From: JADJXV01 sp046328995
GTDB taxonomy: Bacteria > Bacteroidota > Ignavibacteria > Kapaibacteriales > UBA961
Direction: 5' to 3'
Length of the DNA stretch: 64,000 nt
Assembly: GCA_046328995.1 (NCBI GenBank)
Contig: JAXLVN010000001.1
Coordinates: 372,001 to 436,000, forward strand
Part shown: positions 42,449 to 51,527 of the stretch, in pieces
Layout of the letters: each line of letters opens with the position of its first letter
Numbering within the stretch: position 1 is the stretch's first letter
Program-made: the position numbers and the translations under genes
The notes under the pieces: generated by a model
The model's input: only the letters and a program-made list of their open reading frames with translations
Database searches by the model: none
Told to the model about the DNA's origin: nothing

Positions 42449-43750
42449 TCAATGCTTGAGCTTCTCCCGTTGCTCAAACATTTGTTTTTCTGTAGTTATA
42501 ACTGCATGAATTTTATCGGCTTCAGCAGGTTTATTCAGCTTCAAATATGCGTTTGCCAGGAGGGTTTCCATCTCAGATCGTACCGATTCTCGCTGCTTCC
42601 TGTCCGAAATCTGCAGCCACGCATGCTGATCAAAATACGCTGACAAGCGGCGAACGACCTGCTTCGGATACTTTGCTGAATCTGTTCGTGCAGTCGAGAT
42701 AATTTTACGTAATTGAGCGGCTACATCAGGCTTGGGTGAATTGCCATACGAACTGTCTTTCTTCTGACGTGAAGAATTATAGCGCTCGATTTTATTCTTC
42801 AATGTCTGAATTGTATTGTCATCCGAAAAGTCATAAAGCTTGAATTTATTGCCCACAGTTGGTCTGACGCGCACGGTAATTGCTGTGGAATCTCGGGGGA
42901 ACCCCTTGTCTTTTAGTTGGGTTACAATTTGTGAGATATTATCTGCCGTGAGATTTGTTTCTACAAGAAGCAGTCCACCGCGAATAAACACTTCGCCAAA
43001 AAAACCATCGGCACGCCCGAAATTCTTGAGAATATTTTGCCGTATGAATTGCCCCTGATTATAGCAACGCTGGAAGTCATCACCTCCAAGCCCTTGGCGC
43101 GACCGTAACACCTGCAGGGTTGATTTGCTGTCTTTATGTCCGAGCAGCTCGATAATTCCCATTGCTTGGGAGAAGCCGAACTCTACGTAATAATCGATTT
43201 TCCCGACACCTGCAATTCTTGACGCTTCGCTTAAATATGCGCGAAGACCTCGATTTGCATGAACAATCGTGAGTTTGTTGAGAGAATTAGAATCGCTGAA
43301 ACCGGCATCAGCAGGAGTATCTCGCGGTATTGAAATGATTTCAATTCGTCCGCTGTCGAGTAAAATTGACACGACATGGTTAGCATCGGCATGCTTCGTA
43401 CCGGTGCCCATACGAGCATCGACACCTATGACCGCAATGTTTACTCTCCTGCCGCGGTAGGTCGATTTACCGGCATCCTTTTCAATTGTAAACAGAGGCT
43501 GATTCGTTGCTGTCGTCGGTTTTCCGGAGTCAGCCGGTGCGATTTTCAATAACGGGTCACGCGTTGACGTGTCTTTGATGCGTTTGGGCTTGTCGATCTG
43601 CTTTTGTTTCTTGGTATCACCGGGTGCTGTCGGCGCAGGAGATTCGACGGTAAGAAGAGGTGGCTTTTCCTTGATAAAAAACTCGTAAATTGCATAGCCG
43701 CCGAGAAGCAAAAGTAAGAGCAGGAAAATTGTAAGTTTCTTTGATTTCAT
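42449..43750 (-). CDS. LytR-CpsA-Psr (LCP) family protein
   Basis: 433 residues. One N-terminal transmembrane helix (about residues 7-26), a Pro/Lys-rich linker, then an LCP domain (about residues 100-330) with NIAVIGVDAR, ANHVVSILL and the conserved IISIPRDT. LCP enzymes transfer lipid-linked glycans to peptidoglycan (teichoic acids) or, in mycobacteria, arabinogalactan. The C-terminal ~100 residues are helical and may be a dimer or TPR-like region. LCP proteins are unusual in LPS-bearing bacteria, and the ribose-to-arabinose cassette at 2872-6394 gives a possible glycan substrate; that link is inference. Confidence 0.8.
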   Translation of the reverse strand: MKSKKLTIFLLLLLLLGGYAIYEFFIKEKPPLLTVESPAPTAPGDTKKQKQIDKPKRIKDTSTRDPLLKIAPADSGKPTTATNQPLFTIEKDAGKSTYRGRRVNIAVIGVDARMGTGTKHADANHVVSILLDSGRIEIISIPRDTPADAGFSDSNSLNKLTIVHANRGLRAYLSEASRIAGVGKIDYYVEFGFSQAMGIIELLGHKDSKSTLQVLRSRQGLGGDDFQRCYNQGQFIRQNILKNFGRADGFFGEVFIRGGLLLVETNLTADNISQIVTQLKDKGFPRDSTAITVRVRPTVGNKFKLYDFSDDNTIQTLKNKIERYNSSRQKKDSSYGNSPKPDVAAQLRKIISTARTDSAKYPKQVVRRLSAYFDQHAWLQISDRKQRESVRSEMETLLANAYLKLNKPAEADKIHAVITTEKQMFEQREKLKH

Positions 43751-43919
43751 CGATTATAAGAGGTTTGCAAACGGAGATTTTCCCGCTTTGAGTTAGTTTT
43801 AAACTACAATTTTACGGAATTCAGGCGAGATGACCAATGAATTGCACCTCATGAGCTGAAATTTTATGCCGTGTTGCAAGCAATATATACGCCATTTTCG
43901 ATATTTTTTATGGTATTCT

Positions 43920-44495
43920 ATGAAAATTGACTACAATTCTCCCGTTATTTTATCTTTTACCCTGATAGCTGTAGTTGTTATGGCTATTAGCAGTGTCACC
44001 GGTGGACTCCTAACTCAGCAGTTTTTTTCTGTAAGTCCTTTGATGTCATTGTTTTCTCCATTTACCTATTTCAGACTCTTTTCCCATATTATCGGGCATG
44101 CCGATTGGGGACACCTTGCCGGCAATTTCTCGCTCATCCTTCTCATCGGCCCACTCCTTGAAGAAAAGTACGGTTCATCACTCATGCTGCTGATGATTCT
44201 TGCTACCGCTTTTATCACAGGAGTGCTAAATATGTTTTTCTTTTCTACCGGTCTCTATGGCGCAAGTGGAATTGTCTTTATGCTAATTCTTCTAAGCTCA
44301 CTCTCGCGTGTCAAAACCGGACATATTCCCCTGACGTTCATTCTCGTTGTCGCCTTATTCCTTGGTAAAGAAGTACTTAATTCGCTTAAACCTGATGGTG
44401 TCTCACAGTTCGCACATATCGTCGGCGGTCTCTGCGGTAGTATTTTTGGGTTCCTCAAACGTGAAAAACCCGTTGCCGAGGATACAGCCCAATGA
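43920..44495 (+). CDS. Rhomboid-family intramembrane serine protease
   Basis: 191 residues, about six membrane helices. HADWGHLAGNF (around residues 60-70) is the conserved helix-2 motif; the catalytic dyad is Ser116 in GLYGASGIVF and His166 in QFAHIVGG. It cleaves transmembrane segments in the lipid bilayer. Substrates unknown. I use the ATG at 43920 because the upstream in-frame stretch (from 43866) is Cys- and His-rich and not membrane-like. The stop overlaps the next gene's start by 4 bp (ATGA). Confidence 0.9.
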   Translation: MKIDYNSPVILSFTLIAVVVMAISSVTGGLLTQQFFSVSPLMSLFSPFTYFRLFSHIIGHADWGHLAGNFSLILLIGPLLEEKYGSSLMLLMILATAFITGVLNMFFFSTGLYGASGIVFMLILLSSLSRVKTGHIPLTFILVVALFLGKEVLNSLKPDGVSQFAHIVGGLCGSIFGFLKREKPVAEDTAQ

Positions 44496-45304
44496 TGACC
44501 CCTGTGACGATTACATCTCTTGATGACCCACGGATTCAGGCATATCGATCTCTCGAAGGAACGCCGGTCAGGCACACGAAAGAACGTATATTTATCGCCG
44601 AAGGCAGGAAAGTCACGACCTCCCTGCTTGAAAGTACTCTACAGGTCGAGTCAGTCTTTGCACTTCCTAAATATTATCAAGCGCTTACTAAACTTATTGA
44701 AAGTAAAAACATACCAAATAGTTTCCTGTACACTGCCGACCCCTCCATCATGGACCGTATCGTTGGTTTCCGGCTGCATGAAGGCGTGATGGCAATTGGA
44801 AGGCAGCCGGAACCGATTCCATTATCAGCACTTACCTTCCCTATTGTAGCACTTGCCGGAGTCGTTAACTCGGAAAACGTGGGAGCTATCATGCGGAACT
44901 GTGCTGCATTTGGAATTAAAAGTATCATCGTCGATGCTGCTACAAGCAGCCCGTATCTTCGGCGTTCGGTGCGTGTGTCGATGGGTGCCGTGTTTTCGCT
45001 TGATATACAGTATGCAGATTCTATTATTGAAATCGTTGACGAACTACGAGCAAATGCTGCATGTTCGGTCATCAGCGCAGAAATCACACCTGATTCTCTT
45101 CCTTTGCCTTCATTTGTCTTCCCCGAGCAATCGGTCATTATTTTCGGCAGTGAAGGGAATGGTATTTCTCCATCCATTCTGGAGAAAAGTGATGCTATTG
45201 TATCGGTGCCTATAACAGCAATTACATCGATCAATGTTGCTGCAACGAGTGCGATCGTGTTGTATCATTACCAGCAGCACCGCGGTACTTCTTTTATACG
45301 TTAA
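44492..45304 (+). CDS. TrmH/SpoU-family RNA 2'-O-methyltransferase
   Basis: 270 residues. The N-terminal ~95 residues are a substrate-binding domain. The SPOUT domain shows motif 1 GVVNSENVGAIMRNCAAFG, motif 2 IIFGSEGNGIS and motif 3 VPITAITSINVAATSAIVL, with its knotted fold and SAM site. It methylates a ribose in tRNA or 23S rRNA; which position is not evident. ATG at 44492 overlaps the rhomboid stop, so the genes are translationally coupled. Both are housekeeping-type. Confidence 0.92.
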   Translation: MMTPVTITSLDDPRIQAYRSLEGTPVRHTKERIFIAEGRKVTTSLLESTLQVESVFALPKYYQALTKLIESKNIPNSFLYTADPSIMDRIVGFRLHEGVMAIGRQPEPIPLSALTFPIVALAGVVNSENVGAIMRNCAAFGIKSIIVDAATSSPYLRRSVRVSMGAVFSLDIQYADSIIEIVDELRANAACSVISAEITPDSLPLPSFVFPEQSVIIFGSEGNGISPSILEKSDAIVSVPITAITSINVAATSAIVLYHYQQHRGTSFIR

Positions 45305-45324
45305 TACATCAAATTCATATTGTT

Positions 45325-46146
45325 ATGAAACATCTTCTTGTCATATTCTGCAGTATTTTTACTCTATACAGTTGTAAAGCCGGTAGCGACTCACTCTCCT
45401 ATTTTCACTCATTAGGTCGTGCAATTCATGAAGATTGGTACGCCGCAGGTGATGATGCAGCGTATATTTTCCATGCTTTCGGTCAGGCAGGCAGTGGCTA
45501 TTCACTGACTGTCGCCGGTGGAGTAGCAGCAGCGACAGGCGGAGCATATCTGCTAGATGAGGACACTCGAAGTGAAGCGTTAAAGCAGCATACATATCAA
45601 CGAGATAACGCAAGTGCTCTCTTTCGTGAATATGGCGGAACATATTCAATTTTGGCGTCGAGTGCGGGGCTCTACACGATCGGTCTGCTCACACAATGCG
45701 ATGAAGTGCGCACCTCGGGTCGATTAGTCATGGAAGCATTTGTAGTGTCGGGAATTGTTAATGGTGGTCTGAAAGTACTGCTGGGAAGAGGCAGGCCGTA
45801 TTTGAGTATTGGAAAAGATCAATTCAAACCGTTAAATTTTTTGAATGATTATAATTCCCTGCCCTCCGGTCATACGACAGTCGCATTTACGATTTCTACG
45901 GTTCTCTCTGACCACATCGACCGCTGGTGGGCCTCGGTAGGACTCTATACGATAGCAGCAGCAACGGGGATTTCACGTATCTACGATGACAAACATTGGC
46001 TCAGCGATGTCGTACTCGGCGCATCAATCGGCTATTTCTCCGGTAAACTTATCACCGCAGCTCATCAAACCCAACGAGCTACCACTTCTACCTCCCTCCG
46101 ACTCTATCCGACGTTAGGAGGTATAGGGTGTACCTATCAATTGTAG
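45325..46146 (+). CDS. PAP2-superfamily phosphatase, possibly membrane-anchored
   Basis: 273 residues. The three PAP2 signature blocks are KVLLGRGRPY, LPSGHTTVAF and SRIYDDKHWLSDV. The N-terminus is hydrophobic with a Cys (FTLYSCKAG) that could be a lipidation site, placing it in the envelope. PAP2 enzymes hydrolyse undecaprenyl diphosphate, phosphatidate or sugar-lipid phosphates. In actinobacteria a PAP2 enzyme (Rv3807c) dephosphorylates the DprE1 precursor, but that would need a cytoplasmic-facing site and a physical link to the distant cassette; I make no such claim. It starts 20 bp after the SpoU gene. Confidence 0.85.
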   Translation: MKHLLVIFCSIFTLYSCKAGSDSLSYFHSLGRAIHEDWYAAGDDAAYIFHAFGQAGSGYSLTVAGGVAAATGGAYLLDEDTRSEALKQHTYQRDNASALFREYGGTYSILASSAGLYTIGLLTQCDEVRTSGRLVMEAFVVSGIVNGGLKVLLGRGRPYLSIGKDQFKPLNFLNDYNSLPSGHTTVAFTISTVLSDHIDRWWASVGLYTIAAATGISRIYDDKHWLSDVVLGASIGYFSGKLITAAHQTQRATTSTSLRLYPTLGGIGCTYQL

Positions 46147-46312
46147 CAATAATATTTTTATAAAATACAGGCATCCTCTACGTATGTAAGGCTACGATTA
46201 GGTAGTACGATAAATATTATCCTGGCATTATTCTACTTCGCTTTATCGTTTTGTTCTTTATCCCTACTGTTCTGTATAAAAACGAGTTACACTCTTCTTA
46301 TTCCTTACCATA

Positions 46313-46449
46313 TACGACTTACGACTTAAAGACTTACGACTTACCACTTAAAGACTTACGACTTACCACTTAAAGACTTACGACTTACCACTTAAAGACT
46401 TACGACTTACCACTTACGACTTACGACTTACCACTTAAAGACTTACGAC
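46313..46449. repeat. 22-bp tandem repeat tract
   Basis: Four perfect tandem copies of a 22-base unit, AAAGACTTACGACTTACCAC plus TT (46328-46415), followed by a variant copy and a partial one. Each unit is itself built from ACTTAC-type heptamers. The tract lies between the PAP2 gene and the DUF5522 gene and runs into the 3' end of the latter, supplying its last codons and stop. It is not a CRISPR: there are no spacers. Confidence 0.95.
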
Positions 46450-46630
46450 TCTTCCCCACATTCACATGATTATACGGACAATGCCGGCATCCCGACCCGC
46501 AACAAAATCCACGCGCCAAATGATAGACGTTCGTAAACACCACATAGCCCGTTTTGGGGTCACGGTAGTCATTTTTTCCCTGCGCGCATGAATCTTCATG
46601 CAAGCGTCTGATTTCCTCTTCGTAGCTCAT
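46421..46630 (-). CDS. DUF5522-family cysteine-rich small protein
   Basis: 69 residues from ATG 46630. The core NDYRDPKTGYVVFTNVYHL and GFCCGSGCRHCPY are the DUF5522 signature, a short Cys-rich, probably zinc- or iron-binding domain of unknown function. The last ~10 codons and the stop lie within the 22-bp repeat tract, giving a Ser/Lys-rich tail. It overlaps the EamA gene by 4 bp (ATGA). Longer in-frame starts fall inside the EamA gene and are rejected. Confidence 0.85.
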   Translation of the reverse strand: MSYEEEIRRLHEDSCAQGKNDYRDPKTGYVVFTNVYHLARGFCCGSGCRHCPYNHVNVGKSRKSLSGKS

Positions 46631-47466
46631 CCATGCTCCTGATATCGGAGCGTCAGCACGCCACGCACCGTTATAGCCGTTAGGACGACACACCCTCCGG
46701 CGATGGCCCATTGCTGCGGCGTCTCGCCAAGAAAAAGCATCACCCACACGGGATTAAGAATCGGTTCGATGACTGGCACGAGCAACGCTTCGAGCGCGCT
46801 CACATGTCGAATTGCTTTTGCATAAAGGACATAAGAAAAACCTAGCTGAACAATTCCCAATAATGCCATACCGACCCAGCTCTCTTTTGAGGGCATGCCG
46901 CTTGTCGCTATAAATGGAATAGCCACTACAGCAGCAAGCCAATTTCCAAGTAAAAGTGAGTCTTCCGGACGCTCGTTTTTCTGTTTGCGGAGGAACAACG
47001 CCAGCCATGCGAAGGCCACACCGCTTGCAATTGCGATGAGATTGCCTGCCATACCTTCTGTGGAGAGCGAGTCCATAAAAAACATACCCATTCCCAGGAG
47101 TACTACACCGATTGTGATCCAATCGAGTCGGGTTGTGCGCTCGCCTAAGTACCATCTACCAAACAATGCTACATAAATTGGACCGGTATATTGGAGTAAA
47201 ATCGCATTGGCGGCAGAGGTCATTTTTGTGGCCATGACAAAGAGCACCACCGTGGCCATGTATGCAATCGCACCACCGATTTGCGCGCGTGACCACGTGA
47301 AGCGCGGCTTCCCGGATACTGCCAGTAAGAGCAGTGAAGCAATTGCACTCCGCATGCCGGCAATAGCAATAGGATCCCACTGAACACTCTTGATAAGCAG
47401 TCCGCCCGTACTCCAGAGAACGGCGGTAAGTGCTAGTAATATTGTTGCTTTAAGCTTTGAGGACAT
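46627..47466 (-). CDS. EamA/DMT-family transporter
   Basis: 279 residues with about ten hydrophobic helices in two repeated five-helix halves, the DMT arrangement. Markers: LWSTGGLLIKS in helix 1, ANAILLQYTGPIYVALFG closing the first half, and LLVPVIEPILNPVWVMLFLGE in the second. The family exports amino acids, nucleotides or metabolites; the substrate cannot be read. It lies upstream of, and overlaps, the DUF5522 gene. Confidence 0.9.
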   Translation of the reverse strand: MSSKLKATILLALTAVLWSTGGLLIKSVQWDPIAIAGMRSAIASLLLLAVSGKPRFTWSRAQIGGAIAYMATVVLFVMATKMTSAANAILLQYTGPIYVALFGRWYLGERTTRLDWITIGVVLLGMGMFFMDSLSTEGMAGNLIAIASGVAFAWLALFLRKQKNERPEDSLLLGNWLAAVVAIPFIATSGMPSKESWVGMALLGIVQLGFSYVLYAKAIRHVSALEALLVPVIEPILNPVWVMLFLGETPQQWAIAGGCVVLTAITVRGVLTLRYQEHG

Positions 47467-47536
47467 CGGTTAATGGCACGCAGATGGCGCTGATTTTTTA
47501 TGATTGAAGATGATTTTAACTATCAAACTGCATACG

Positions 47537-48085
47537 TTATGATGAAGTAAAACACGCGGCACGTAGTAATTCCATATACTTCAATCCCTTGCCTTGTGCA
47601 TACTCGATATTGCGCTCGGGAATTGAATCCGGATTCGGGAAATGTTCGATGGCATCGGTGATGCTCCGTTCGCGTAAGATATGAACCATCGGATACATCG
47701 AGCGATTCGTGAAATTCGCCGGGTCGTCGGCGTCTTCGCCGGCAAAACAGTACTCGGGATGAAATCCTGCTACCTGAAATATACCTTTCCACGACTTACT
47801 AGCGGCGACAGATTCAGCTAAGTGGATGATATCCAGGTAATTGTCAAAGTTTGCAAAGGAATGTTCAAAAATGAGAAAAGATGTTTCAGTCGTATCATTG
47901 TCTGACAAAAACCGGAACTCTTCGGTTAATCCATCGAGGGCTTCCTCTGTAGTGCAATTCTGCATCACCGTATAGCGTATCGTATTACGTAGCATGGCTT
48001 TAGCAGCAAACGGGCAAAAATTACAGCCGATGACAACGGAGCGTATCCAGTTCTGGGTTTCGGTGATGATGGTGGAGTGTGACAA
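47537..48085 (-). CDS. DUF1415-family protein
   Basis: 182 residues. Recognised by the N-terminal GCNFCPFAAKAML, the middle QVAGFHPEYCFAGE and the C-terminal PNPDSIPERNIEYAQGKG, matching DUF1415. Cys and His residues in these blocks suggest a metal site. The family is uncharacterised; no function is proposed. It is flanked by an EamA gene downstream and an unassigned lipoprotein gene upstream. Confidence 0.85.
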   Translation of the reverse strand: MSHSTIITETQNWIRSVVIGCNFCPFAAKAMLRNTIRYTVMQNCTTEEALDGLTEEFRFLSDNDTTETSFLIFEHSFANFDNYLDIIHLAESVAASKSWKGIFQVAGFHPEYCFAGEDADDPANFTNRSMYPMVHILRERSITDAIEHFPNPDSIPERNIEYAQGKGLKYMELLRAACFTSS

Positions 48086-48135
48086 TACGTATGATTATAA
48101 TTAGTAAGTAGCAAGGAAATAGAATGTTCTAGAGT

Positions 48136-48741
48136 TTAATTGGATTTGTTTTTCGACCTTTTCTCAACCAACCATTTTTCGCCATTTAACTTGTCGAAAC
48201 CGACCAGACCCTGTGATTTGCTCCAATATAATTTATCTATGAAATCTTCTCGATCACGATATTCTGTATCGGTAGAAACAATTTCACAGACATCATTGAG
48301 TGAGATTGAACCTCTCTTGAAAAGTTGTTTGGGTAAACGAAGAATTCTTGCTACTGAATCTTCATCGGCATTTTGAAATCCATACCAATTAGCATCATCT
48401 ACGTGAAATTGCATCCAGATTGTCTTAGCTCCATTTCGTTCAACTCTAAGATCCAGAATATCACCCCACATTCCTTCATTATCTGGTCGCTTGGTGTTTA
48501 CACACAGCATTTCCCAACTATCTCCGAATAGTAAGGTATATCTATCTTTCAATACATGCCTATCTATCGATACAACAATCATTGTATCTTTATAAATTTC
48601 ATTAGACTTAAACAGTAATGTATCACCATATTTGTAAGGATTAAATGCTATATCGTAGTTATCAAGCCTATATCTTTTATAACAACCCGAGAAAATTACA
48701 ATCCCTAGCACAACAAAACAGATTGAATATATCTTTGTCAT
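48136..48741 (-). CDS. Putative lipoprotein of unknown function
   Basis: 201 residues. The lipobox is FSGC (Cys20) after a hydrophobic segment. The remainder is a mixed alpha/beta protein with no motif I recognise. Base composition is more AT-rich than in neighbouring genes, and it lies in a run of minus-strand genes. Possibly a lineage-specific gene or recent acquisition. Confidence 0.6.
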   Translation of the reverse strand: MTKIYSICFVVLGIVIFSGCYKRYRLDNYDIAFNPYKYGDTLLFKSNEIYKDTMIVVSIDRHVLKDRYTLLFGDSWEMLCVNTKRPDNEGMWGDILDLRVERNGAKTIWMQFHVDDANWYGFQNADEDSVARILRLPKQLFKRGSISLNDVCEIVSTDTEYRDREDFIDKLYWSKSQGLVGFDKLNGEKWLVEKRSKNKSN

Positions 48742-48801
48742 TTTCTTTGTTGTGCTAAAGCTTTAATGAAAAACAGGTACTCCTCCTGATTATTTGAATA
48801 C

Positions 48802-50550
48802 TTACCTTTTCGCTGACGGCTTTGCCGGGTTAATCCAGATATGCTTGTAATATCGTCTGTCCATCGGATTATTATGATAACCTTCGATGTTGGGTTGTAA
48901 TAATCGATAGTCGGCATCATAGAATAATATCAACAGCGGCGCATCACTCATTGCGATTTGCTCGGCCTGACGATAGAGATCCAGGCGTTTTGTGCGGTCA
49001 ATGGTCGCCACTGCCTCGTCGAAGAGTTTATCGAATGCCGGATTGGCGTATCGTACTTGATTAATTGGACTTGCCGTACCTTCGGGAGGAACGATCTTGC
49101 CATAGCACAAGTTGAGGAAGTTTTCGGGATCAGGATAATCTGCGATCCAGCCAAGGCGGAAGAACATCGAATGTCCTGCATCGACTTCGTCTAAATGTTT
49201 CGCCCATTCGACTTCTTTGAGTTCTACTTTTACGCCCAGGTTTTCTGTCAGCATCGACTGAACTGCTTCGGCTACCTGTAAGTTACGTCCGCCGCCTGAA
49301 TTAAGCTGGAAGGTCACCGTTGGGAATCCCTTGCCATTCGGATAGCCGGCTTCAGCCAGTAACTTGCGGGCGCGATCTAAATCGAATTTGTATCCTTCAA
49401 TAGAAGTGCATGCATAATCAGGCATTGACGGAGGAATAATCCCATGAAAACCAGGACCGGCTGCCTGACCTTTAAGCACATACTTAATAATACGTTCGCG
49501 ATCGACAGCCAACGAAAACGCCTGACGAACACGTTTATCGGAGAATTCTTTGCTTGTAAAGAGCATTCCGTAGAATTGTGTGGACATTGACGGCAGACTC
49601 AGGAGTTGATACTTTGCGTAATCACCTTTGGGCGTATTATTCTCACCAACAACATCAGCGAAAAATTCACTTGGTATCCGATATGCTTCATCGAGATTAC
49701 CTTGTTTGAATTCAAGTAATTGCGCTTTTAAGTCTTTGACAAAGGTGAATTTAATTTTATCCAAAAACGGGAGCTGATTGCCGTGTTCGTCTTTTTCCCA
49801 GTAGCCCGGATTCCGCGACATAAGGCATTCTCTGTCCGGTGTCCAAGAGGTAAACACGAACGGTCCTGTACCGACAGGATGCTGAAAGAAGTCCTTTTTG
49901 TAATACTCCACTGCTTCATGTGGATGTATCATCATCACGCCAAGCGCCGGATAATTTTCAAAAGGTGCAAATGCACGGGTAAGCTTCACCTGGAATGTGT
50001 ATTTATCGGCCACGATGAACCCCGGGATATCTTTCACTGTCGGCTCGGATTGCGTTTGCAGAGCTGTACGGGTGGACTCAAAATACTCGGTAGCACCGAC
50101 CACTTTTCCCTGAAGATAGCCAAAACCACGCGTATTTGTGCGTATATCACAGACTCTGGTAAATGAATACTTCACATCTTCGGCAGTCAGTTCACGTCCC
50201 TTACCATTAGGAAAACACGGATTATCATGAAATTTCACACCCTTACGGAGATGATATGTGTAGGTGATGCCATCGGGTGATACCTCCCATGTCTCTGCTA
50301 ATTCCGGCTTGACATGGAGCTTTTCGTCAAAGGTCACAAGATTATCATAAATCTGTTCGGCGATATGATGCGATGTAGCATCATTAATTCCTACCGGATC
50401 GAGCGAACGGAGCTCACCTGCCTCGTTGGTACGATACTCCCCGCCATACGATGTACCGCCGGCACCGGAATTCTGAATTGCTTGTTCTTTCTTTCCACCG
50501 CATGACAGCAGCAGAACGACACAGAGAAAAGGTATCAATTTGGAGTACAT
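48802..50550 (-). CDS. Peptide/dipeptide ABC transporter substrate-binding lipoprotein (family 5)
   Basis: 582 residues. Lipobox LLSC near residue 16. Family 5 landmarks: the N-terminal RSLDPVGINDATSHHIAEQIYDNLV (seen here only as landmarks), WEVSPDGITYTYHLRKGVKFHD, GTGPFVFTSW, and QAFSLAVDRERI. It binds oligopeptides or similar ligands for an ABC permease. No permease or ATPase genes are adjacent, so it may work with components encoded elsewhere. Substrate not predicted. Confidence 0.92.
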   Translation of the reverse strand: MYSKLIPFLCVVLLLSCGGKKEQAIQNSGAGGTSYGGEYRTNEAGELRSLDPVGINDATSHHIAEQIYDNLVTFDEKLHVKPELAETWEVSPDGITYTYHLRKGVKFHDNPCFPNGKGRELTAEDVKYSFTRVCDIRTNTRGFGYLQGKVVGATEYFESTRTALQTQSEPTVKDIPGFIVADKYTFQVKLTRAFAPFENYPALGVMMIHPHEAVEYYKKDFFQHPVGTGPFVFTSWTPDRECLMSRNPGYWEKDEHGNQLPFLDKIKFTFVKDLKAQLLEFKQGNLDEAYRIPSEFFADVVGENNTPKGDYAKYQLLSLPSMSTQFYGMLFTSKEFSDKRVRQAFSLAVDRERIIKYVLKGQAAGPGFHGIIPPSMPDYACTSIEGYKFDLDRARKLLAEAGYPNGKGFPTVTFQLNSGGGRNLQVAEAVQSMLTENLGVKVELKEVEWAKHLDEVDAGHSMFFRLGWIADYPDPENFLNLCYGKIVPPEGTASPINQVRYANPAFDKLFDEAVATIDRTKRLDLYRQAEQIAMSDAPLLILFYDADYRLLQPNIEGYHNNPMDRRYYKHIWINPAKPSAKR

Positions 50551-50570
50551 ACTATTCCTTGAAGTTGTGA

Positions 50571-51095
50571 TTATACGTATCTATCTTGTTCATAAAGAAA
50601 CACTTCGGCTGTATCGACACATGCAGCCAGGAGTTCGCTCATCGTTGCCTGCATAATAGGATGCTTCACCTCCGGCGCAATTTCAGCCGTCGGAACAAGC
50701 ACAAATTTACGCTCCATCATCCGAGGATGCGGGATATGGAGCACATCTGTATCATGCACTTCCGCACCGAAGGTAAGAATATCAATATCAATTTCCCGCT
50801 CATGCCACTTTTCGCGGCGGAGTCTTCCGATTTCACGTTCAATATGCTTGGTAGCACTATGGAATTCAGCAGCTGAGAGCATGGTAACGCCGGAAACGGC
50901 ACAGTTCAAAAACGCGGGCTGTTCTTTGTAGCCGACCGGCTCGGTTTCATACACCGAAGACATTATAATATCAGTAAGTATATGATTTGACTGCAATAAT
51001 TCCACAGCCATACGCAATGCTGCATGCCGGTCACCAAGATTTGCACCGAGTGAGAGGAGCACGAATGTCGTGTGAGGGGAATTGTGGGAAGCCAT
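50571..51095 (-). CDS. folK: Hydroxymethyldihydropterin pyrophosphokinase
   Basis: 174 residues. HPPK transfers pyrophosphate from ATP to 6-hydroxymethyl-dihydropterin in folate synthesis. Visible: the N-terminal LLSLGANLGDR, SSVYETEPVGYKEQPAFLNC and the catalytic block REIDIDILTFGAEV followed by IPHPRMMERKFVL. It overlaps the folB stop by one base (TAATG), so the two folate genes are coupled. Confidence 0.95.
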   Translation of the reverse strand: MASHNSPHTTFVLLSLGANLGDRHAALRMAVELLQSNHILTDIIMSSVYETEPVGYKEQPAFLNCAVSGVTMLSAAEFHSATKHIEREIGRLRREKWHEREIDIDILTFGAEVHDTDVLHIPHPRMMERKFVLVPTAEIAPEVKHPIMQATMSELLAACVDTAEVFLYEQDRYV

Positions 51096-51481
51096 TATGC
51101 ACTTTCGCGGGACATGGTCTGCTCAACTTCAATATAATCTACCACATGACGTATCGGCACGCTCAGCTTGCGCACTCTGATCGTCGCTTTGAGGAGCGAC
51201 GGGAAGCGTTCAAGCAGTGCATTAAGAATATCATAGGCAAGCGTTTCGACGAGATTGAATCGGTCGCTGTTGAAGATTTCATCGATGCAGAACATCACCT
51301 CTTCATAATTGACAGCATCCGAAACATTATCGCTGAGAACGGCTGATTTGTCATCATAATAGAGGTCGGCATCGACTTGAAATTTCCCGCCAAGGGTTTG
51401 CTCTTCGGACTTAACCCCATGATACGCATAGAACTGCGCATTCTTGATTGTGAGCTTGGTAAGTGGTCTGTTCTTGGTCAT
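51095..51481 (-). CDS. folB: Dihydroneopterin aldolase
   Basis: 128 residues from ATG 51481. FolB cleaves 7,8-dihydroneopterin to the hydroxymethyl-pterin used by FolK, which is encoded immediately downstream. Motifs: KNAQFYAYHGV with the conserved Tyr/His, NYEEVMFCIDEI, LVETLAYDIL with the catalytic Glu region, and the C-terminal ATIRVRKLS. Codons between 51482 and 51595 are outside the normal domain and overlap the redoxin gene. Confidence 0.93.
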   Translation of the reverse strand: MTKNRPLTKLTIKNAQFYAYHGVKSEEQTLGGKFQVDADLYYDDKSAVLSDNVSDAVNYEEVMFCIDEIFNSDRFNLVETLAYDILNALLERFPSLLKATIRVRKLSVPIRHVVDYIEVEQTMSRESA

Positions 51482-51527
51482 ACGATATTGATGGATAATG
51501 AATAATGAATTTTTAAGCGTAGAATAT

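Noticed and set aside
44677..45234. 185-codon minus-strand frame opposite the SpoU methyltransferase
   Set aside because: The plus strand has clear SPOUT motifs, so this is a shadow.
46313..46449. CRISPR-like array
   Set aside because: Units are directly adjacent 22-mers without unique spacers and no cas genes are nearby; it is a simple tandem repeat.
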